Shown: positions 8,101 through 23,100 of the stretch, piece by piece
Layout of the letters: every line of letters begins with the position of its first letter
Numbering within the stretch: position 1 is the stretch's first letter
Assembly (NCBI GenBank): GCA_019747875.1
Contig: JAIEQI010000075.1
Span: 1-64,000, forward strand
Direction: 5' to 3'
Source: Candidatus Obscuribacterales bacterium
GTDB lineage: Bacteria > Cyanobacteriota > Vampirovibrionia > Obscuribacterales > Obscuribacteraceae
Length of the DNA stretch: 64,000 nucleotides
Translations under genes and position numbers: made by a program
Notes under the pieces: model-generated
Told to the model about the DNA's origin: nothing
Databases searched by the model: none
What the model saw: only the letters and a program-made list of their open reading frames with translations

Positions 8101-11100
8101 GCCACCAATACCCATCTCAGTTACGGTTCCATCGTTGATGAGGGTGACAGTCTTAGTGCCACCGTTACTGATTTTTCCATTGGTGATGTTGATATCGCCC
8201 GTGATCACTTGCAAATTACTATTTGTATTCAGTTCGATGTTACCGGTGACGTTGAAGCTTGCTAGATTCTTACCAGCTGGATTAATACTGACTAGTCCAG
8301 CGCCACCGGTTGTGTTGACGAAGAACTTAGTGCCAGTACCGCCGATGTTGAACTGACCACCAGCGCTGGTTACAAAGTTGATTCCCTGACCGGCCGCAGA
8401 TGTGTCAGTGCTAATTGTCCCAGTAGAACCGTTAATATCTATGTTTTCGGTATTGACTGTCAACGTATTGCCTACATTAAAGTTCAAGGCACCATCATTG
8501 GTGAAGCTTATGGTCTTGGCAGTAACGGTCGCCGTCCCGGTTTGGAAGTTTTGTCCACCGGCACCGACGTTGAGTGTATGGGTACCGGGCAATGCACCTG
8601 AATCATCTACAGCCAGATTGATTGTAGTGCCACTGATCAGTTTGCCATTGCCACTGAGGTTCATGTCGGCATTGTTGTTAGTGGTTACGGTTAAATCCGC
8701 ACCAGTAGTGCTGATCGTGCCTGAGTTATTCAGCGTCATGGCAGTGGTGCCGGTGCTTTCAATCTTCAAGTTACCGGTGCCTGTCGAGACATTACCGGCG
8801 TTGGTCATATTTACCGAGGCGCCTTTAATATCAAGCGTTCCCTTAGTCGAGCTAATTACGCCGTTAGCGGTGTTAGATAAGGTAAGTCCTCCGACGGATT
8901 CTACCTTGACGTTGCCACCTGTTGCACCGGTTACCTTCATGTCGCCATCATTGTTGATGGTCATGGCGCCGGCACTGGTGGTGATGTCCATCTTCGCATC
9001 AGCGACGGTGAACGATGCACCAGTGTTGTTATTAAGTATGCCACCGTTGTTCAGCACAACACTGACGAACTTCGAACCAGCATCAATCTTGTTTGCATTG
9101 GTGATTGTGCTGCCGCTAGAGTTGATGGTCAAGCCCTGGCTGTTAATGACGCCGTTGTTGACGAATGTTGTGGTGGTGAGACCAACATCCAAACGCTCAG
9201 CGACATTGAGGGTGACATTCGCACCGACGCTGAAACCGGTTCCGTTGGTGACGGACGCATTTACATTAGCATTCTTGAAGTTCAAGGTACCGTTGCCGGT
9301 GAAGTCGACGCTTCGGCCCGTTTCGAAGTTGACATTGCCACCAGCTGTAGTGAGAATGTCGCGGCTTCCGCCACCGGTCAAAGCTACGTTTATAGTTCCA
9401 CCGCCATTGCTGACGATGTCTACAGTTGTGCCTTTAACATCAATTGCAGATCCTGAGCCGAGGTCGAGCTTGTTGGCGGTGACCTTCAGATTAGCGCCTG
9501 TCTTAGCCGCAACAGGGTCATGGATGCCCAGGGTGACGCCGTTATTCACGGTAATCGTATTACCTTTGAATTCGACAACGTTCGCGGCGGCTTCAGACCA
9601 GTAGTTGCCACTGTTGGAGAATGTGAGGTTAGTAGAACCACCACCGTTCTTGCCTTCAACCATCAGCGCACCGCTGGATGAGATCACGCTGTTATTATTG
9701 ATCGTGCCATTATTAACAGCGAGGTTGAGCTGTCCGCCGCCGGTTGTCTTGAGAGAGGTACCTGCGACAACACCATTGACTTGCAATGTTCGGTTAGCGT
9801 TGGGGTTGACTACCAGAATGTCCGAACCAGCCGTATTGAGTTTCGTGTTAGCTCCACCCAGAACAACATTGAGGTCGTTTGTTGCACCGATCGGGGTCTG
9901 AATTGTGATGCCCGTGCCTGTCGTTTCAGCGGTAGTGAAGGCACTGCCGGCAGCCATGTCTAGTCGCTGAGTCGTCAGAATGAGAGGCGACTTGATGGTA
10001 CCTGTGTCGGTGATGACATCGGCGCCTGCAACGATGCGACTTGCGGTGGCATTGAAGTTAACTGTTCCGTTATCGCCGGCTTGGTAGGTACGGCTGTTGT
10101 CGAGGAACAGGTCACCACCATTTGAGGTGAATGTGACGGTATTTGCAGCATTGCCAAGCACGCCGACAGTTCCGCTACCAACTAGATGGAGGTCTCCATT
10201 GGCTGTAGCCGAGAAGGTATGTACAACGCCTGCTTCCATTGGATTGCCGTTGGTGAAGTTGACGTTCGATGTGAAAGCACCGACGCTGGTGAATGTTCCC
10301 GCTCCTGTGAAGTTGATGGCGGTGTTACCTGTTACGCGGATGTTGCCCTGATTGTCAAAATTAGAACCGGTAACGGTGACATTCAAATTAGCAGCTTGAG
10401 TACCGGCTCCAGTTCCATTAGTTACGACAAGACTTACATCAGACGACGTGAACGGCTGAGTGGTTTGTGGAGCAGCCCAATTGCCCATACTGATGGATGT
10501 TCCGGCGCCACTTCGGTTGTCCAATATGAGGGTGGCAGCAGTTCCCGGATTGCTTGAAACGATGCTCAATCCATTAGTAGAACTTATAGTCAAAGCCCCT
10601 GTAGTAGCAATAATCTTACCCGTAGCACCATTTCCAGGAGAAACGATAGTCAGGTTCTTATCTGTAGCATGCCCTGGATCATTCTGAATCGTCACAGACG
10701 AACCAGATACAGTACCTGAGATCTTGAATTCAGGCCCATTGAAGTTGATGGCATTATTTGAAATGAGAGTGCCATCAATAGTCATTCCAGGGATGGTGTT
10801 AACAACGCCATTAACGTTAACTGTAACGTTTTGCTCGATAATGTGCGTGCTATTTCCGGCTTGGCCAATATTTAGAACTGGTGTGTTCACATCCAGCCAG
10901 AAATCGGCAGACGGAGTGGCAGTGGTGTTACGGAAGATTGCCTTACCGGAGCCAGGAGGAAGTATGTTGACTGAGCCACCGACTGCGCTGATCTTGCCAA
11001 AAAGATTTTCTGCGCCCTGAATCAGGATGTCATTGTTAGGACCAAAGCTACGCAAGAATACTTGGGAACCAGCACTGGCACCGATTTCTGCTTTACCTGA

Positions 11101-14100
11101 GGCAACACCGTTAAAAGTAAAGATATTGGAGTTGAACGTTACCTGAGCACCATTTCCAACCAGATGTTTGGCGGAGCTAGCTATGTTGATTTCATTTCCG
11201 ACGGCGTTCTTGGCATTAAAGGTAGCTGTCGGCGTACCAGCAGCTCCCATTGGGTAGCTTATGATACCAGCGAGGTTGAGATTGCCGTTTGCAGTAACCG
11301 TCAAGTCGCTGTCGTTGTTTCCATTGGTTGTGATAGTGCCACCTAAACCAGATGTTTGGGTGAGTGTAAGGTGACCAGCGCTTTGAATCGTAGTGGTAGA
11401 TGCATTGTCAGCTGAGCTGCTGGAAAGTGCGCCATTCACTTCTACTGTCAAATCACCTGCTGTGCTTCGCAATGTCAGGGCCGATGCACCGGTAGTTGGA
11501 GATGCATCAAGCTTTCCGTTCACCAATAATGTGTTACCACCATTGACCGTCCATGTCTGGGCGCCCGAGGAGGAAACAGTTGCTCCCGCACCGATGGTAG
11601 TTGCGGCATCAGTGTTTGCGTTCAATGCGCCACCGTTGATGCGCAAGGTCGTCGCCAGTCCTGGAGCCAGAACATTGAGAGCCGCTCCCGAAGCTGGTTG
11701 GATAGTAGTACCGCTTGCAGCAGTTGCAGTATAGGTTCCACCGCCAGTCAAATTAAGAGTCGCGCTACCGTTCGGCATGACTTTGAATGTTCCGCTAGCG
11801 TTCAACGAACCGCCACCAGCAAAATCAGCGGTCAAGTTACCAGAGGTAATTGTCGTAATCAGAATGTCTTTGCCTTGCGTGCTCGATGCGCCACCGAAGC
11901 TTAAGGATAGATTTCTTGTTCCGGCGGGACCGTTATCGAATGTCAAATTACCCGTACCAGAATTGACACCGCCGAGAACACTGATACTACCACCGGTTGC
12001 ACCAGCGCCTTGGGCACTGATGACGATGTCCTTATTGCTTGTAGATAGCGTCGAGCCTGCATTGACTTGGATTAAACCGGTATCCGACTGAACCTTAATC
12101 GGTTGGTTGGAAGTAACGTTCATTCCAAAGGTGACAGTGCCGGTTCCAGTGGTAGTGATAGTTTCACCGGTGCCTCCGTTAAGAGCTACAGTTCCACCAC
12201 CTTGGAAGATAATATTCTTATTGATAGGTGCGCTGATAGCGACTCCTGTACCGGCAACGGCGCCAGCGTCGAACACGCTTCCGGCAAATCCTTTTCCATC
12301 TATTGTTAGATTGCCGCCTGACTTAGTGCCAATCGTAATGGCTCCGCTCTTACCACCGGCGTAATCGACCGTGGAACCGCCAAGATTTATCAAATCGGCA
12401 GTGATGCCTAGTGCTTGAGAAGAGGTTAGCTGATTGTTGCCTGCAGTAAATGTAATTGTTGGAGCGCTCCAATTGACTCCAGCGCCGGATTCCCAGCTAT
12501 TGCCACCCATTGTCAAAGTTCCACCGGCGGATGCGACATTAATGCTGCCGCTTGCAGTGTATTTGCCAGCGCCAGTCAATGTCACATTATTCGGGGATGT
12601 GGTCGAATCCATGACAATTGTTCCGCCAGACTTAACTGCATCGACGTGCGAACTGTTGTTGTTTACCAACAAAGTGTTTCCAGCAGAACCTGTGGTCTGG
12701 AAGAAGAGGTTACCGCCGGCTTGAATAGTTCCGTTAGCGGTTGTGTTGTTGATGGTGACATCATTCGGTCCATCAATTCGGAGAACTGTGCCAGCCTTGA
12801 TGGTATTGCTGTTATTCAGCAATAAGTTGCCAGCTGTAGTATTTCTCATATCGAGAGTCGTATTTGAGGTTATAGAACCAGCATTAGTTATGTTGGCTCC
12901 ATCTCTGCCTTGAATGAGAACTGATGTTGTAGTCGAAGAAATGCTTGCCCCGGCTTGGTTATCCAAGGTGAGCGCACCGCCGCTCGCTAATATTTTGGTT
13001 TCCAGAGAGCCCGATTTCATAGTGCCACTATTGGTGACGGAATAGGCTCCAGTAGTGGATTGCGCGATCAGTTTTGCCTGCCCAGAAATGGTACCGGCGT
13101 TATTAATTGATCCGTTAGCAGCATTATGGGTAATGATGAGATTGCCGGTGGTCGTTTGTAGTGTATTGCCAGCCAACGTTTGCAATTGACCAGAATCCAG
13201 TCCTACGTTGATTGCGTTGCCGGCCTCTACAGTCACTGTCGGTGCACCACTACCAAAGGTCATGTTGCCTACGCCGGAGACAGAGATTGCGCCAGCAGCA
13301 GCACTTGTAACCTTCGTCAGCGTTAGCTTGCTGGCGCCTGCACTACTGGTGAACGTGAGATTCTTGTCCAGAGCCGGTGCGATTGATAGGGTACCCGTGC
13401 CAGCATGGATGACAGAATTTCCGGTTAGCTGAACAGTGAGATTATTGGCATTTGTGATTGTTATGTTGCTTGCAACTGCCGCTCCCGGAGTGTTAATTGT
13501 TGCATTATTCAGGTTCAGTTGTGGAGTTGTAATTGTCAACGCAGCGCTATTGGCGATCGTTTGAGTGTTATTGACGCTTACTGAAGTGCCGCCACTAAAT
13601 GAGACACCAGCACTGCCATTGTTTGCACTCCAGGTACGGTTGGAACTTATGGTGAGATTACCAGCAGTTGCTGCGGCACTGATCTTCCCGTTGGTTGACG
13701 TCAACGTGCCCGTGCCTTGAACAGTCAAGTCACCAGTCGTAGCTGTCATCGTGAAGTCACCCTTCGACGTCACAGCACCATTGGCGGTGAGTTTTGAAGT
13801 GCCACTAGCACTCGTCAAATCGAACGTACCATTGGTGGCTACAATGGTGTTTCCTGCCGCAGGATTTAGGACTTCGAATCCACTTCCGGCGAAGCTTACA
13901 TTCGTTCCTGCAGTGACGGTGCCATTGTTGGTGAAGACACCACCATTTAGCCCAGCCACAGTGAAGTTGCCGTCGGCAGATATGGTCTTCGAATTGATGT
14001 CCCCGGCCCAATTGAATACCACATCAGCAGCACTGCCGGCCGTTGTCGTAATCGTAGCACCGTTTGTCAAAGTGCCTGTGCTTGGTGTACCGGCTTGTCC

Positions 14101-17100
14101 AATTGTGATTGTCTTGTTGGCTTGAATGCTTGACTTGGCGTCAGTGCTGAAATTGGCTGCAGCTCCCATCTTGAAGTTCACAGCTCCACCCTGGAAGTCA
14201 AAAGTTCCAGCGGCAGCTGAAGTAATAGAAAGATCTCCGGCAGGTGTGAAGTCGAAGCGACCAGTGCCAGCTGTCACAAAGGTCTCTCCACCGCCGAGAG
14301 CTATATTAGCGGCAGTGACCGTGAATACAGAATTTGCAGTGCTTGAAGCATCGATCTTGCCGCCATTGAAGTTAAGATTGGTGGCCGTGATGGTGACAGG
14401 AACGCCATTGGATATTGATTGAGTCGAATTGTCGGCGAAGGTAACCGTCGTTCCGAGGAACTCAACTCCAGTAGAAGAATCATAGGTTCTGGCGTTATTG
14501 ACAGTAAGGATGTCGTTGGCTCTCAACGTGATCTTGCCTGTGCTGGAAGTCAGCGTACCTGTTTGTGAAATGGTTGTGTCACCGCCGGCATTGTTGGAAC
14601 GCACGATCAAATTGCCATTAGCCTTAACAGTACCGAAGTTATCCAGGTTCATCAGAGCGGTTCCGCCAGCATCCATAGTGACGGTGCTTCCAGTAGACTC
14701 GATGTTTGCTCCGGCTGAATTGTTTACCGACGTCGCTCCGGCGCCAGTCAACGTGATTGCACCTGAAGCTGTGAACTGACCGACGTTGCTCAATGTCAGA
14801 GATTGGCCACCTCCACTGCTGGCACTCAAAGTTCCTGCGGTGGAAGTGATTACGGCAGCCGCCACTCTGTTGGTGATGTCAGCCAAGTCGTTACTGACGA
14901 ATGAAACATTGCCTTTGCCGGAGATAGTCTGGAAGTTCACCAGATTCATCGCAGTCGTAGATGTGAAGCTAACTCCAGCATTTGTCGATTTGATAGACGC
15001 CCCTGCAAAATTGTTGAGCGTCATGCTATCGGAACTTGCAAAAGAGAGTGTTCCGGCATCTGTTTCAACGTTACCGCTGTTGTCGACTGCGCCGCCGTTC
15101 CAATTAACGGTCAGATTTGCAGCTCCAGTAGTCTTGAGTTCGCTACCGGCTTCGATGGTCAGTATGCCTGCATTAGCCGTGGCCGTATCATTGACCACCA
15201 GGTTGGTATTGGACTGAACAGACAACTTGCCCGTCACATTCATAGCCCCACCACCGGTGACCACAAACGTTGGGTTAGCTGCTGAACTACCGCCACCACC
15301 GACAAGTGAGAGGGTGCTTGTAGCACCATTGAGGTTGATATCCCTGTCATTGACAGCACGGAACGAAATCGTGCCAGTGCCCCCGGTTTGAACGGTAGCG
15401 GAGCCCGCAGCAACTTCAACACTCAAACTGGATGGAGATTGAACGAGGATTGCCGAATTGCCTGCCGCTGATGCATCAATTTTGCTTTGATCTGCTAGCG
15501 CCAGCTTGACAGTATTGATCGTCAGATTCTTACCGCCCAGCACGCTCAACGTGGAAGACGCCGCAATGCTGACTTGATCGGCCGCACCAGACCCAGTTGT
15601 GATCACGTTGGCGCCACCTGCAGTCAGAGATTGGCTACCCGTGAAGTTGACGCTGCCATCTGTCGCTGAAATCGTAATGTCATTTGCGCCACCGCTCTTC
15701 AAGCCACCGCCACCGGAGATTCCGATGCTCTGGCCTGCTGCCCCATTGGTCGTGATATTCAACACTCCATTGTTGGCTGCGATGCCATTTGTTCCATTGA
15801 GGTTTGAAACAGTTATCGACCCGGCGGTTGTCTGCAAAGTAGCTTTAGTGCCACCTGTGATGGTAGCGCCGGCCGCATTGTTAACGATCAAAGCGTTTTT
15901 GCTCTGAATGTTGAGCGACGTACCGGAGGCGAGCGCTCCAGTTCCATTATTGTTTACAGTCAAAGCACCGGCAGAATTGATGATATCGAGAGCTCTGTTG
16001 GCACTGATGGATCCGGAGTTAGTCACTACACTCGGTGTGCCACCGCTGGCGTTGATAGCAATGTCCGCATTGCCGACTGTGGTCTTGATGGTCCCGGCGT
16101 TTGTGAGGTCAGTCACGTTGAACGTCAGACTGGTAGCACTAGTGACGTTTTGAACAGTGCCGTTATTAGTGAAGACCTTACTTGTGAAAGTTGTGGCTCG
16201 GTTAGTGTCTAATGTTACCCCGGCATTGACTTGGGTGTTTGTACCTGTGCCGCTTGTGACGGCAAGGGTTCCAGTTCCACGCAGATTAAGCTGAGCGACT
16301 GTAGTTGCCGAGGCATCTTTAGTGAAGGTAAGCGCGGATAGTCCTGTTCCAAGCTGTGTATTGCCACCAGCACTTTGGATGGAAGCAGTCACTGAAGCTC
16401 CGCTTGTACCGTCGCCCAAGTTAACGGTTGTGACATCGAAGTTAGAAGCTGTAGCGGCTAATTTTGTTTCCAATAAGCTGCCACCGCCGAGATTGAGAGC
16501 ACCAGCTCCTGTGTTCACGTTGAAGAGAGAACCGTTATTTACAGTAATCTTGGCTCCGGCTCCGGCGCCATCATCAAGCAAGGTTACCGAGCTTCCTTGA
16601 ATTGTTAACTTACCGGCGCTGCCATCCTGAGTGGCAATTGCTTCAGGATTGAATACGAGGGCGCTGGTTTCCGAGAAGCTTAACGCCTTGGTAGAGAGCC
16701 CAACGGTGATGTTTCCACGGTTGCCAGCACCTGTGAATCCTACAGTGCCCGTTCCCGAAAGCAACATGGCACCGCTTGAATTTAGAAGGGCAATCGTCCC
16801 ACCATTTTGATTCGATGTAACATTTGCCGTGCCGGCGATAGTGAGATCCGGAGTATCAATAGTGACGTTCTTAGCCTGTACAAGTTGACCAGCCCCCATA
16901 GTCACACTACCGGCACCGCTCGTGCTGACCTTCGCGGTGGTCGTAGCTTGAATCGTACCGACGCTAAGGAACTTGGCACCACCAGTGGTGGTGAGACGAA
17001 TGTCATCGCCAGTGAGAGTAGCTCCCACCATTGCAATGTCCCCGGTAGAAGTGATAAACATTTCGCCCGTTGCCGTGGCCTTGACTGATGAAGAAACTAA

Positions 17101-20100
17101 GGTGAGAGCTCCAGTTTGAGCTATGTAAGCGCTACCGTTGTTAGCTGTCAGAGACAAGACACCAACATTTGTTTCTATAGGATTGGCCGAAGTTCCTATA
17201 TTAGTAGTTTTCGCAACCAACGTCGCCGTTCCCGTCGCTCCTGTGGCGACAGAGCCATTACCACCGATAGAGCCACCGTTCAGGCTCAGCGCAGTCGCAG
17301 TATTGTTTGTGGTAGACAGTTTCGAATCAACGGTTATAGACCCGTTCTGTGCCTGGATGTCGATAGTGCCCGTGGTGGCCTGATTGGTCGCAACAGTGAC
17401 GTTAGCGTTCTGGGCATTTACAACCCAGTTGCTGTTAGCAGGCGTCGGATTAGCCGGATTGAGGTCAAATCTTCCGGCTCCACTGCCTAAAGTCAGGCTG
17501 CCACCACCGGCTACGTTAGCCGATGTCTTAAGTGTGATGCTACCTAGAGTGCCTGCTCCCGTGGAATTGGCATTTATAGACGTACCACCCACAGCAGTGC
17601 TGACAATCTGACTACCTTGGATATCGACACTTCCACCATTACCAGAGGCAGAGGTGGCAGCGACGTTAATAGAGGAAAGTCCCATGGAGATGGCACCATC
17701 TCCAGCACCGGTGGCATCAACAATCAACTTGCCACCGTTTCCATTGAATGCCGTGATATCGATGTTATTACCAAGGAGAATGCCGCCGTTTGTGCCAGAA
17801 CCATTGTTTCGAATGGTGACTTGACCAGCTGCACCTGTGCCAGATGTCGTTTTCGCGTTGATCACACCACCCAGGTTAAGCTGAGCTGTAGAATTCTGCG
17901 TAATGAGAATTTGTCCTGCGTTTGCATCAGAAGCGCCATTGGCATCCAGTGCACCGATAGAGATCGAACCACTGCCACCGCTGGAATTCAGAGTGATAGT
18001 GCCAGCTGTCTTGCCAGCACCACTGACGCTGGTATCGATATTGACACCGGCAGCCTTGATGTCATGAACGGCGATGAGGCTTACATTAGAACCGCTGGTT
18101 CCGTCAATCTTACCCGCGCTAATTGAGATATCGTTGTCGCCTCTTACGACGAATGGATTGCCACCGACGGTAACAATGTTTCCACCATTTGCGTTGAGAG
18201 TGATATCGCCTTTACCTGCGGCTGCGGCACTCGTGTCTAGTTGAGCATTCGTAGCTGTGCTGGCGGACTTGATATCACCTGCTCCTGTCAGACGGAAGAC
18301 GATGCCGTTATCTCCAGCCCTGACGGCGTTGTTAGCATTGCCGACGCCATTACCAACCAAAGTAATGTCAGTGCTGTTGTCGAGTCTGAGTCCGTTACCA
18401 GAAGAGGAGTTTCCGAGGTTTACAGCACCGGTATTATCTACATAGGCATCGCCGCCAGAGACCATCGTCAAGTTGGAGGTCTTCGTGCTCAGGGCCGTCG
18501 AACCGGAGAGATTGCCGATCTGTCCGCCGGAGTTCAGTGCAACTGTTGTGCCTTGAACAAGTCCGGCGCCGACGATATTGCTGGCACCACCTGTGGTGGT
18601 CAACCTGACGGTGTTGCTATTTAAGCCGGAGGTAACTGTCAGCGTACCAGAGGCGGTGATTTCCAAGGTGTCTCTTACTGAATAGGTTCCATTCAGATTC
18701 AGAGCGCCCGTCTGACTAATGAATGCATTACCATTGGTTCCGTCTTGCGCATCGAGATTGAGGCCCAGAACAGCTGTGTTGATAGCAGCACCAGAAGCAC
18801 CAATGTTGCCGGTTGTCGATTTAAAGGAAGCTGTCCCGGAAGCGGCCGTGACCGTGCCGGCTCCAGTGATGTCACCATTGGCCGTGACCTTAACTGCATT
18901 GGCTGTGTTGTTGGTGGATGTCAGATTGTTCGTCAGCGTCACAGAACCATTAGTGGCCGTAAACGATACGGTACCATCTGACGTTGTATTCTTAACCAGC
19001 GATAGGTTGTTGCCTGCTGTTACCGAGATATTGGATTTAGCATTCGGTGCCGCCGGTTGAAGATCGAATTGTCCGGCCCCGCCACCGATAGTGATGTTGG
19101 ATGCCACATCAGTCGTCTTCAATGTAATGGATCCGAGGGCGCCACCATTACCGTTAGCATTTACGTCTATGTTCGCGCCGATATTTGTAAATGATTTACC
19201 TTGTATGTCAATAGTACCGCCATTGCTGCCAGCTCCCGTTCCGTTCGCGGTCAGTGCAGTCACTCCAGTGAAATCGATCGCACCGTTAGTCGAGCTTGCT
19301 TGCAAGGTTCCACCGTTTCCACCAACGGCACTGACATTTGCGTTATTGATGCGAAGTCCACCGGTTCCTGAGTTAGACAGGGAAATGGTGCCACCGGCAC
19401 CGGTATTGCCAGCGCCTTTGGCCTGCGCACTAACAGTGCCTACGAGGTTAAGTTGTCCAGTGGAAGATAGTTGAACATCGATCTTGCCGGCATTGACCGC
19501 ACCGACACCATTGCCGTCAGCAGTCAGGTTCCCAACCGTGATCGTTCCGGCAGCGCCATTGGCTACTAATTTGATGTCTTTTGCAGTACCAACAGCTGTC
19601 GCAGTAGTGTCAAAGTTGACGCCTGCCGCGCTTATGCTGTTGCCTGCCGTGATGTCGACACCGCCGGTTGCTGCGTTAACGGCTGTGGTTCCACCTTGAA
19701 TTACGAAATTGCCAGCGCCACCAGCATTGGCAACAAAGGTTCCAGCTCCACTTGTCGAAATAGACCTACCGGCTGCAACGTCAAGAGTAATAGCTCCGTT
19801 TGTCGACTTAAATGTTGTGGTAGCGGTGCTCGTTAGCACCATATTGTTTGAAGTCTTCAATGTAAGCGCGGTACCGCTGGAGATCGCAATTGCGCCGGCC
19901 CCGGCGACCGTCATGTCACCACCGGTGTTAGCGACTTTGAATTGCCCACCGGCAGAGGATGGATTTATTGTGACGGCACCAGTATGGCTGACATTGGCAT
20001 CAGTAGTAGCAGAAACCGTAAGACTGGCACCAGCTCCATTCGTCAGAATCGGTGCAGGTCCAGTAAATGAGCCAACATTCGTGCCAGTAAGTGAAATTGA

Positions 20101-23100
20101 TTTGCCCGCGGCAACTCTTATAGTACCAGCACCGGTTGTAGTTATGTCACCGGCGGCTTTCAGTGCAACAGCATTAGTAGTCACATTTGAGCCAATATCA
20201 GCATTGACTGCAATGTTGCCCGCAGTGGTCGTTAGATTGATCGTTTGGCTGCCACCAACGCCACCATTTGCTACTGTAATCGCGCCTGAACTCTTAACAT
20301 CAAGTGTGCCTCTGACATTAAACGTTCCAGCGGCTCCAGCGATCGTGAGAGCACCATTCGATTGAATGAATGCATTGCCGTTCGTCGCATCGGTTGCGTT
20401 CAATGTCAGGCTTCCGGCCTGTACGTTGAAACGGGTTGTGCCGTCAACACCAATATTACCTGTCGTTGACGTAAGGGTAACCTGTCCAGGAGTGATCAGA
20501 GTGCCAGAGCCAATGACATTGGCAGAAGCCTTCATCTGAATCGCTGAGTTAGTCGCATTGTTTGATGTATGGTTTGCACCAATATTAATATCACCGTTAT
20601 TGGCAACAAAATTTATTGTGCCATTGGTAGTTGCGGTGGCGTTCGAATCAATACCACCGCCTGCAGTGACGGTCCAATTACTGTTGGCAGTTCCGGATGG
20701 ATTCAGGTTGAGCCTGCCGGCTGCAGAGCCGAGACTGATGTTCCCCGCACCGGCAGTTGTGGTGAGGTTGATGGTGCCTAGTGTACCGCCTCCTTGGGAA
20801 TCGGCCAGGAGTGTGACTGTACCGACGTTGGCAAACTGGGAACCTTTTATGTCTATGGTTCCGCCATTTCCATTTGCGCCTGATGCACTTACATTGATTG
20901 CACCGGTAGCACCGAAGTCTACCTTGCCATTTGCGTTAACAATGAGCGAACCACCGTCACCATTGACAGAACTAATATCGATTCCACCCAGGGCTCCCAA
21001 ATTGATGCCGCCTACCGTGTTGGTGAACTTAGCAGTCCCGCCCTTGCCGGTGCCTGTCGCCAGAGCTGCGATATTGAATGCATTGACATTGAGGGCAGCA
21101 GCAACGTTCTGCTCTACCGAGATCACGCCTCCGTTAGCCGCTCCGCCGCCAAGTCCACTAGCGTTCAACGAACCTACGTTGATTGTTCCGCCGGTCGATT
21201 TTACTGTGATACTACCAGCCGTGCCTGCAGATACGCTTGTGTCAATGCCAACACCGACAGCAGAGATGTTGCCACCAGCTTGCAGGGAGACGTTGCTTCC
21301 ACCGGCAGTAGCATCGATTTTGGTTGTGCCACCATTGATCGTCAGAGCACCCGACGATATTACATTAAGGTTGTTTCCTGCGTTGACGGTGATATTACCT
21401 GGAACAGAGAGGTTAATATTGCCGCCGGTTGTTTCGAAGGTAGCATTTGTAGGATTGCTATTGATGATTAGATTGCCGCCGGCCAAATTAAATGCTATCC
21501 CGGAGGCACCAGCTGACTTCACTGCATCGTTGCCGTTGCCTACACCATTTCCAACAATGGTCACCGATGTGGAGTTATCCAAACGGAAACTGCCACCAGA
21601 CGATGAATTTCCGAGGTTGACAGCACCAGTGTTAGAAACGAAGGCGTCACCACCAGAAACCATGGTTAAGGCTGCAGTTTGCGTCTTGAGAGCAGTCGCA
21701 CCGCCTAGGTTACCAATTTGTCCATTTGCATTTAAATTGACTGCAGTCGCCGCAACAATTTTTCCAGCGCCCGTGATATCCCCAGCAGAAGTGGTGAGAT
21801 TGACAGTTTGCGGTCCTGTTATGTCCGCAGTCACCGTTATAGTATTGGAAGCCTTAATGTCCATCGTATTAGCGATGTTGTAGGCTCCGCCAAGGCTCAA
21901 GGCACCAAGATTGTCGACAAAAGCACTACCATTGGGAGCATTCAGCACGAATGCGTTAGCTGCCATGAACAATGGTGCCAGTGCGCTAGTTCCAATGTTT
22001 CCGGTACTTGCTGTCAGTGTTGCGTTGTTGACCGTCAACCTTGCACCGCTTGCATCACTTACAATGTGACGTCCGGCCGTGATGTTAACATCGCCTTTCG
22101 TATTGACGATGTTGATAGAGGCGTTACTTGTGCCCAGGGTAATGTCGGAAGCCGCGTCAGTGGTAGTCAACGTGATGAGCCCAGCTCCACCAACCGTATT
22201 GTCAGAATTCAGCTTTGCATTGCCAACGGCTGACGTATTCGTGAACGAAGCACCTTTGATTGTGATGGCGCCACTGGTTCCAGCTGTTCCGCTGGTATTG
22301 ATGCCACCGGCAGCACCGGAGAGCCCTGTGAGAGTGACAATACCATCTTTCGCACCGGCATTGGCATCAATCGTGACGGCGGATCCACCACTACCGGTAG
22401 TATTTCGTGCACTAATTAATTGATTAGAAGCTGCGGTGAACGCAATGCCACCATTGTTAGTGCCATCTCCGCTATTGGAGACATTTATGGTATTCGAAGT
22501 TGCCAAAGCAACCGTTCCGTTAGCCGTCAAGTTTCCGGAAATGTTTATCGCACCGCTGCTCGTTGACGAAATACTGATACTTCCAGCTTGCTTGGTGGCT
22601 AATCCAGAACTTGTAGTCACACTGGCCAGTGAGATACTTCCAGTACCAGCGGCGTTGAACAACTTAGCAGTGAAGTTACCTCCACTGGCGAGATTCGATG
22701 ATGTGTCAACACTTCCAAATGAAATACTTCCAGCGGCATTAGAAGTCGCTGCATTGAAATCGACATTGATTCCAGATGCACTAAGTGCGCTTGTACTAGA
22801 GATATCTCCACCAGCGTTGAGCGCTAGTGAAAGTCCACTGGCTGTCACGGTTCCAGACCCTGACGTCAAAGTTATATTATTGTTGGTAGCTGTGTAGGTA
22901 GTACCAGTCAACGTAAGTCCATTGGCTCCGCCGAAAGTTTGGAGAACTATGCTGGTACCAGCAGTTAAGTTTGGAGCGCTAAGGTTACCGCCGGTTTGCT
23001 TCACATTGTAAGCGCCAGTAGCCGAGTTAACTCCGGTAATTACCAGATTTCCTGATGACTGGCTCACGAAGACATTCTTTGTTGCACCTGCAGCCGTCGC

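Noticed and set aside
8402-9604. A 400-codon open frame on the plus strand inside gene A
   Set aside because: It is antisense to gene A, and its Val/Pro/Leu-rich translation is just the complement of Gly/Asn/Thr-rich codons. Many similar frames occur along the whole gene, and none has a recognisable domain.
20558-21883. A 441-codon open frame on the plus strand inside gene A
   Set aside because: Same antisense artefact, caused by the repetitive composition of gene A, which yields few stop codons on the other strand.
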